Positions 1 to 5,008 of a DNA stretch of 5,008 nucleotides are shown one piece after another. Below the pieces are notes generated by a model, which was given only the letters and a program-made list of their open reading frames with translations, was not told where the DNA came from and did not search any database. The stretch is from the NCBI GenBank assembly GCA_030632525.1, contig DAOVUP010000158.1, positions 1 through 5,008 on the forward strand, read 5' to 3'. A program made the translations under genes and the position numbers. Each line of letters begins with the position of its first letter. Positions within the stretch are counted from its first letter, which is position 1. The stretch is from Desulfobacteraceae bacterium. Its GTDB lineage: Bacteria > Desulfobacterota > DSM-4660 > Desulfatiglandales > Desulfatiglandaceae.

Positions 1-143
1 CGGGAATCGGGGAGACCATAAACCGGAGCCATTCCACCGTGCTTTATTCTGTAGAGCTTGTGGAGCACAAGATGAAGACTGATCGTAATCTCAAACATCA
101 GATCAATTTCCTCTCTAAGCGTCTCGGTGAAATTAAAAAATGA
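1..143 (+). CDS. dnaA: Chromosomal replication initiator DnaA, C-terminal end (partial, 5' end outside window)
   Basis: The open frame enters from the left edge (first full codon at base 3) and ends at TGA 141-143, giving 46 visible residues. The segment IGETINRSHSTVLYSVELVE matches the DNA-binding domain IV of DnaA: an Ile-Gly, a short helix, a basic residue, then the His-Ser/Thr-Thr-Val-Leu signature (E. coli has RDHTTVLHA) that contacts the DnaA box. It is followed by a helical tail ending in GEIKK-stop, as expected for the extreme C terminus. In the family, DnaA binds oriC as an ATP-dependent oligomer and melts it; only the box-recognition part is seen here, so the ATPase domain cannot be checked. 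The stop overlaps the start of the next gene by 4 bases (ATGA). A DnaA paralogue or another HTH protein with the same fold is the alternative. Confidence 0.82.
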   Translation, partial: GIGETINRSHSTVLYSVELVEHKMKTDRNLKHQINFLSKRLGEIKK

Positions 144-409
144 TTCACGAAGATCCATTACCGTTCAAAACTGTTTTTGCCTGGTGCTTTGTTATCCTTA
201 GTGGCCTTATCGCTGCTTATATTGCCTTTTTGTCCCTTATCTCCGTCTGGGTAGGTTTCACCCATATTTACCGGGCAGGTTCCTGGGTTCCCATCTTGGT
301 AGGGATAGTTCTTCTCACCATCGTTTTGTGGCTGTACTTCCGACTCTCACGAACCGTACTCAACCTCAGCAACCGGAAAGAAGAAGGTATAATCAACTTC
401 ATTTCTTAA
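140..409 (+). CDS. Small two-helix inner-membrane protein, function unknown
   Basis: This 89-residue protein is not one I recognise. It has two clear hydrophobic segments, about residues 11-38 (rich in Phe, Leu, Ile, Val, Ala) and 48-67 (PILVGIVLLTIVLWLYF), joined by a short loop with HIYRAGSW. The C-terminal 20 residues carry Arg68, Arg71, Arg79 and Lys80, so by the positive-inside rule the C terminus, and hence also the N terminus, should lie in the cytoplasm, giving a helical hairpin. No signal peptidase site, cysteine pair or catalytic motif is visible. The ATG at 140 overlaps the upstream TGA (ATGA), which suggests translational coupling to dnaA. A weak GGTGA lies at 126-130, 9 bases before the start. 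Its stop is 4 bases from the stop of the convergent minus-strand gene. The reading frame is convincing; the role is unknown. Confidence 0.75.
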   Translation: MIHEDPLPFKTVFAWCFVILSGLIAAYIAFLSLISVWVGFTHIYRAGSWVPILVGIVLLTIVLWLYFRLSRTVLNLSNRKEEGIINFIS

Positions 410-413
410 TCAT

Positions 414-602
414 TTAATTCGCTACTACTTCTGATTTATAAAAAGACCTGAGGAACTCCTCGTCTTTTGGTGATAGATTGAACCGGCTGGCGGCCTCCTG
501 AATGAGCAACGCAATACTTCTCTCCTCATCTTCCAACCGGCCTTCAGAAACCCACTTCACTGCCTGTCGCACTTTGTCACCCTTTGGCTGGATCGTTGCC
601 AT
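414..602 (-). CDS. Small soluble hypothetical protein downstream of gyrA
   Basis: The protein has 62 residues, starting MATIQPKGDK and ending KSEVVAN. I chose the ATG at 602 because a good Shine-Dalgarno AGGTG (613-609 on this strand) lies 6 bases upstream; a GTG three codons earlier (611) would overlap that site. The protein is charged and helical with no membrane segment: a basic N terminus (KGDKVRQAVKWV), an acidic turn (EGRLEDEERS), an amphipathic helix (IALLIQEAASRF) and NLSPKDEEFLRSFY. The spacing LIQEAASRFNLSP-KDEEFL is faintly reminiscent of a helix-turn-helix or of small conserved proteins of Desulfobacterota, but this is memory only. It follows gyrA by 64 bases with no terminator between them, so it is probably co-transcribed with gyrBA. 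Function unknown. Confidence 0.72.
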   Translation of the reverse strand: MATIQPKGDKVRQAVKWVSEGRLEDEERSIALLIQEAASRFNLSPKDEEFLRSFYKSEVVAN

Positions 603-666
603 ATCTTTCACCTAATTTTTATGCCCCTGTAAAAAGTCCTTTTATAACCGTTCACAGATTTCCTTC
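603..666 (-). other. Spacer between gyrA and the 62-aa gene
   Basis: A 64-base spacer with no G+C-rich hairpin followed by a T-run, and no convincing promoter. The only symmetry is AAAAG-TC-CTTTT (632-643), whose loop is too short to fold as a terminator hairpin. Read-through from gyrA into the small gene is therefore likely. Confidence 0.5.
609..613 (-). promoter_or_regulatory. Ribosome binding site deciding the start of the 62-aa gene
   Basis: AGGTG on the minus strand, 6 bases before the ATG at 602. It is the strongest Shine-Dalgarno-like site upstream of any gene here and favours ATG 602 over GTG 611, which falls inside it. Confidence 0.6.
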
Positions 667-3090
667 TCACTCATCTTCCATTAACTTGGCGACCCCTACC
701 ACTTTCTCTCCCTCTCCAAGGTTGATCAATTTAACCCCTTGGGTATTCCTCCCTATGACAGAAATATCAGCCGCCCTTAATCTTATAATCTTTCCATGTC
801 CGGTAATTATCATCAACTGATCTTGATCGCTCACCTGATAGGAATAAACCACAGGGCCATTTCTTTCACTGGTCTTGATAGTAAACACACCCTTCCCACC
901 CCTGGCCTGCCGGTGGTACTCATCAGTCTTTGTCCTCTTTCCGTATCCATTTTCCGTCACGGTCAGGATCGTGGCACCTTCACTGATTGTCTCCATTCCA
1001 ACGACCGCATTATCAGGTGCCATTCTAATCCCGATATTACCGGTAGCCACCCTGCCCATACCCCGCAATTCTGACTCTTTGAAACGGATCGACTTACCCT
1101 CCCTCGTGGTAAGAAAAATATCCTGGTCCCCGCTTGACACTCGAACCGCTATCAGCTCATCCCCTTCCCTGATCTTTACACCGATAGTGCCTATGGTTCT
1201 GGGATGGCTGTAAGCCGTAAGCTCTGTTTTCTTGACCAATCCCTCTTTAGTGGCCATGACAACATATTTCCCTTCCTCATAATCCCTCACCGGGAGAATA
1301 GTGGCGATTCTCTCCCCCTTCTTTAGATCCAGGAGATTCACGATCGCCTTTCCCTTGGACATCCGGCCTGCCTCCGGAATCGTATGGACCTTCTTCCAAT
1401 AAACACGTCCCTTATTAGTAAAAAAGAGGAAATAATCATGTGAAGAGGCTACAAACAGGTGTTCGACAAAATCTTCTGCCTTTGGCTTGACGCCGGTCAT
1501 CCCTTTGCCACCCCGGCGCTGTGCCCTGTAAAGACTGATCGGATTTCTCTTGATATAACCCTCATGGCTTATTGTCACAACCATATCTTCCTCAGTAATC
1601 AGGTCATCCATATCAATGTCATCCACATCCTCAAGGATCTCTGTCCTCCTCTCATCCCCATACAGTTCCTTAATCTCCTCTACTTCATCCTTTATGATTT
1701 GAAGCACCATGGCCGGACTCTCCAGGATGGCATGGAATCTTGCTATATCCTTTATTAACTCCTGGTATTCTCCTTCTATCTTTTCTCGCTCCAATCCGGT
1801 CAATCTCTGTAATCTCATATCCAAGATGGCCAGGGCTTGAATCTCGGAGAATTCAAACTCCGAAATAAGTCGGGTCTTTGCCTCTTTAGCATCAGATGAA
1901 GACCTGATAAGTTCTATAACATCATCAAGATACTCTAAGGCCTTTTTCAGCCCTTCAAGAACATGGGCACGCGCTTCCGCCTTTTTGAGCTCGTAAATGG
2001 TCCTTCGTATGATAATTTCCCGACGATAGTTAATAAAATGTTCAATAAACTCTTTGAACGCAAGAATCTGGGGACGTCCATTAACAATTGCCAAGAGAAT
2101 AATTCCAAAAGATGTCTCTAGCTGGGTAAACTTATATAACCTGTTCAAAATAACCAGGGCCATACTATCACGCTTGACCTCTATGACGATCCTCATACCG
2201 TCCCTGTCAGACTCATCCCTTATTGCCGAGATACCTTCTATTTTTTTATCCCTAACGTATTGACCAATCTTTTCTAACAATTTCCCTTTATTTACCTGAT
2301 AAGGAATTTCAGAAATTATAATCCTTTCCCTGTCGTTTCCAAACGTCTCAACAAAGGCCCTTGCCCTCATCTTGATAATACCCCGCCCTGTGGAGTATGC
2401 CTCTAAGATCCCCTTTTTTCCGAAAATGAATCCCGCCGTAGGAAAGTCCGGTCCCGGAACAGTCTCCATCAACTCTTTTAATCCAATTTCCGGATTGTCT
2501 ATTACTTTCCCAATCGCCTCACAAGTTTCAACTAAATTATGAGGTGGTATATTTGTTGCCATCCCAACTGCAATGCCACCAGAACCGTTGACCAATAGAT
2601 TGGGTATTCGGGTCGGCAAAACCACAGGTTCCAGAAGAGAGCCATCATAAGTCGGCAAGAAATCAACTGTCTCTTTTTCGATGTCCGCGAGAAAATCCTG
2701 GGTAGCCCGAGTCATTCTCACTTCAGTATATCTCATTGCCGCTGGCGGGTCACCGTCAACAGACCCAAAATTCCCCTGACCGTCGATTAGCGGGTATCTA
2801 AGGGAAAAATCCTGTGCCATCCTGACAATCGTATCGTATACAGCAGTATCACCGTGCGGATGATATTTACCTATAACATCACCAACTACCCTGGCGGATT
2901 TTTTGAAAGGTCTGTTATAATAATTCTTCAGATCGTGCATTGCGTAAAGCACACGCCTGTGCACCGGTTTCAGACCGTCCCTGATGTCAGGCAGGGCCCT
3001 GCCCACGATAACACTCATGGAATATTCAAGATAAGATTTTTGCATCTCATCTTCTATGCTGACAGAATCATACTCTAATTCCGAAATCAT
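667..3090 (-). CDS. gyrA: DNA gyrase subunit A
   Basis: GyrA is the breakage-reunion subunit of the cytoplasmic A2B2 gyrase, which introduces negative supercoils at the expense of ATP. The protein is complete at 807 residues, a usual length without the longer acidic tail of E. coli (875). The N terminus ([35 protein letters not shown]) opens the winged-helix region. The catalytic tyrosine is Tyr121 in [10 protein letters not shown], next to Arg120. The quinolone-determining region reads [10 protein letters not shown] (residues 78-86 or so), with Thr82 and Asp86 at the positions of E. coli Ser83 and Asp87. The tower and coiled-coil exit gate end with [13 protein letters not shown] near 422-434. 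The C-terminal beta-pinwheel starts near 500 and holds the GyrA box QRRGGKG at 524-530, which separates GyrA from ParC; a related RQARGGKG lies at 727-733. The ATG start is supported by family alignment and a GGAG 12 bases upstream. It follows gyrB in the same direction. No frameshift or internal stop is seen. Confidence 0.98.
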   Translation of the reverse strand: MISELEYDSVSIEDEMQKSYLEYSMSVIVGRALPDIRDGLKPVHRRVLYAMHDLKNYYNRPFKKSARVVGDVIGKYHPHGDTAVYDTIVRMAQDFSLRYPLIDGQGNFGSVDGDPPAAMRYTEVRMTRATQDFLADIEKETVDFLPTYDGSLLEPVVLPTRIPNLLVNGSGGIAVGMATNIPPHNLVETCEAIGKVIDNPEIGLKELMETVPGPDFPTAGFIFGKKGILEAYSTGRGIIKMRARAFVETFGNDRERIIISEIPYQVNKGKLLEKIGQYVRDKKIEGISAIRDESDRDGMRIVIEVKRDSMALVILNRLYKFTQLETSFGIILLAIVNGRPQILAFKEFIEHFINYRREIIIRRTIYELKKAEARAHVLEGLKKALEYLDDVIELIRSSSDAKEAKTRLISEFEFSEIQALAILDMRLQRLTGLEREKIEGEYQELIKDIARFHAILESPAMVLQIIKDEVEEIKELYGDERRTEILEDVDDIDMDDLITEEDMVVTISHEGYIKRNPISLYRAQRRGGKGMTGVKPKAEDFVEHLFVASSHDYFLFFTNKGRVYWKKVHTIPEAGRMSKGKAIVNLLDLKKGERIATILPVRDYEEGKYVVMATKEGLVKKTELTAYSHPRTIGTIGVKIREGDELIAVRVSSGDQDIFLTTREGKSIRFKESELRGMGRVATGNIGIRMAPDNAVVGMETISEGATILTVTENGYGKRTKTDEYHRQARGGKGVFTIKTSERNGPVVYSYQVSDQDQLMIITGHGKIIRLRAADISVIGRNTQGVKLINLGEGEKVVGVAKLMEDE

Positions 3091-3161
3091 TATTTTTCAC
3101 ATCTCCAATCCCATTAATAACCTGCGCTAAATTGTTTATCACCCAATCTCTAAATTCCAGA
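3091..3161 (-). other. Leader of gyrA between the element and the start codon
   Basis: About 70 bases of native sequence, probably the original gyrB-gyrA spacer. A TATTAA resembling a -10 box lies in it, but no -35 hexamer at proper spacing was found, so a separate gyrA promoter is not supported. TTTTTCACA at 3093-3101 fits a relaxed DnaA-box pattern but stands alone. Confidence 0.35.
3103..3106 (-). promoter_or_regulatory. Probable ribosome binding site of gyrA
   Basis: GGAG on the minus strand, 12 bases before ATG 3090. The spacing is longer than optimal, but there is no better in-frame start and the protein begins at the usual GyrA position. Confidence 0.45.
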
Positions 3162-3167
3162 CTAAAT
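3162..3167 (+). repeat. Left direct repeat (candidate target-site duplication)
   Basis: CTAAAT, identical to 3308-3313. If the terminal repeats are taken as fully symmetric, the true duplication is the inner AAAT (3164-3167); the outer CT is then shared by chance or because the element ends in the same bases. Confidence 0.55.
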
Positions 3168-3185
3168 AGTGTCTGAACGAAAACT
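3168..3185 (+). repeat. Left terminal inverted repeat of the MITE-like element
   Basis: AGTGTCTGAACGAAAACT, 18 bases. It is the inverted partner of 3293-3309, differing by a single inserted A after TCTGA. Confidence 0.85.
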
Positions 3186-3202
3186 AGGATTTTTTGTTCA
3201 GA
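3172..3202 (+). repeat. Hairpin in the gyrA-proximal arm of the element
   Basis: TCTGAAC (3172-3178) pairs perfectly with GTTCAGA (3196-3202). The stem continues inward through a G-T pair and AAAA against TTTT, leaving a loop around CTAGGAT. It makes about 12 bp of stem within one arm, independent of pairing with the other arm. It is A/T-rich inside and lacks a following T-run on the minus strand, so it is not called a terminator. Confidence 0.6.
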
Positions 3203-3265
3203 TCAAGGAAGGCAAAAATTTTAACCACAGGAATACATTGAGTATTTCGAGGATTAAAATTTGAG

Positions 3266-3306
3266 TCTGACACAGATATGGGCGAAAAAGACAGTTTTCG
3301 TCAGAC
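3266..3306 (+). repeat. Nested hairpin in the gyrB-proximal arm of the element
   Basis: GTCTGAC (3266-3272) pairs with GTCAGAC (3300-3306), and within it CGAAAA (3283-3288) can pair with TTTTCG (3295-3300) around a 6-base loop. In a gyrB-gyrA transcript this structure would sit directly after the gyrB stop codon. Confidence 0.55.
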
Positions 3307-3307
3307 A

Positions 3308-3309
<2 letters not shown>
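3293..3309 (-). repeat. Right terminal inverted repeat of the MITE-like element
   Basis: Read on the minus strand this is AGTGTCTGACGAAAACT, 17 bases, inverted partner of 3168-3185. Its outermost bases (3308-3309) are shared with the gyrB stop codon TAG (3310-3308 on the minus strand). Confidence 0.85.

Positions 3310-5008
<1,699 letters not shown>

Noticed and set aside
632..643. AAAAG-TC-CTTTT palindrome after gyrA, as a terminator
   Set aside because: Two-base loop and weak A/T stem cannot form a stable intrinsic terminator.
642..674. Ten-codon minus-strand frame starting in the last codons of gyrA ([10 protein letters not shown])
   Set aside because: Too short, no independent ribosome binding site and no recognisable sequence; could be a chance overlap.
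875..1213. Plus-strand open frames of 80-127 codons inside gyrA and gyrB (for example 875-1213, 3278-3643, 4527-4910)
   Set aside because: They lie antisense to highly conserved gyrase coding sequence, have no recognisable domains or good ribosome sites, and are shadows of the real frames.
3093..3101. TTTTTCACA, a relaxed DnaA-box match just before gyrA
   Set aside because: A single degenerate match with no strict TTATCCACA or second box close by; expected by chance and overlapping the gyrA leader.
3113..3150. A promoter for gyrA in the leader (TATTAA as -10)
   Set aside because: No -35-like hexamer at 16-18 bases upstream; the nearest TTGGGT is about 21 bases away and poor.

Overview
This window covers the meeting point of two convergent replication gene clusters in a Gram-negative bacterium. 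On the plus strand are the last codons of what looks like dnaA (chromosome initiation), followed by a small two-helix membrane protein gene whose start overlaps the dnaA stop (ATGA). On the minus strand, reading from the right edge leftward, are gyrB (N-terminal part outside the window), gyrA (complete, 807 aa) and a small 62-aa hypothetical gene. The two clusters end tail to tail with only 4 bases between stop codons.

Organism: GyrB carries the long insert within its TOPRIM/C-terminal half that is typical of Gram-negative (proteobacterial-type) GyrB, and GyrA carries a canonical GyrA box. Base composition is moderate to slightly AT-rich by eye. Together with a vague resemblance of the small proteins to ones in Desulfobacterota-like genomes, this suggests that broad neighbourhood, but the assignment is an inference and not secure.

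Layout: 1-143 dnaA 3' end (+); 140-409 membrane protein (+); 414-602 small soluble protein (-); 603-666 short spacer; 667-3090 gyrA (-); 3091-3307 gyrB/gyrA spacer; 3308-5008 gyrB 3' two-thirds (-). The gyrases form one transcriptional direction and probably one operon: GyrA and GyrB assemble into the A2B2 enzyme that introduces negative supercoils, which DnaA-dependent initiation also needs.

The most interesting item is in the gyrB-gyrA spacer. Bases 3168-3309 form a compact 142-bp element with near-perfect terminal inverted repeats of 17-18 bp, one self-folding hairpin in each arm, and an AT-rich inner stem. Direct repeats flank it (AAAT, extendable to CTAAAT). It has the architecture of a non-autonomous miniature inverted-repeat transposable element (MITE). 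Removing the element and one repeat copy on paper restores a gyrB that still ends in ELDI-stop and a gyrB-gyrA gap of about 71 bp. This supports a clean insertion exactly at the gyrB stop codon. No CRISPR array, tRNA or rRNA was seen.
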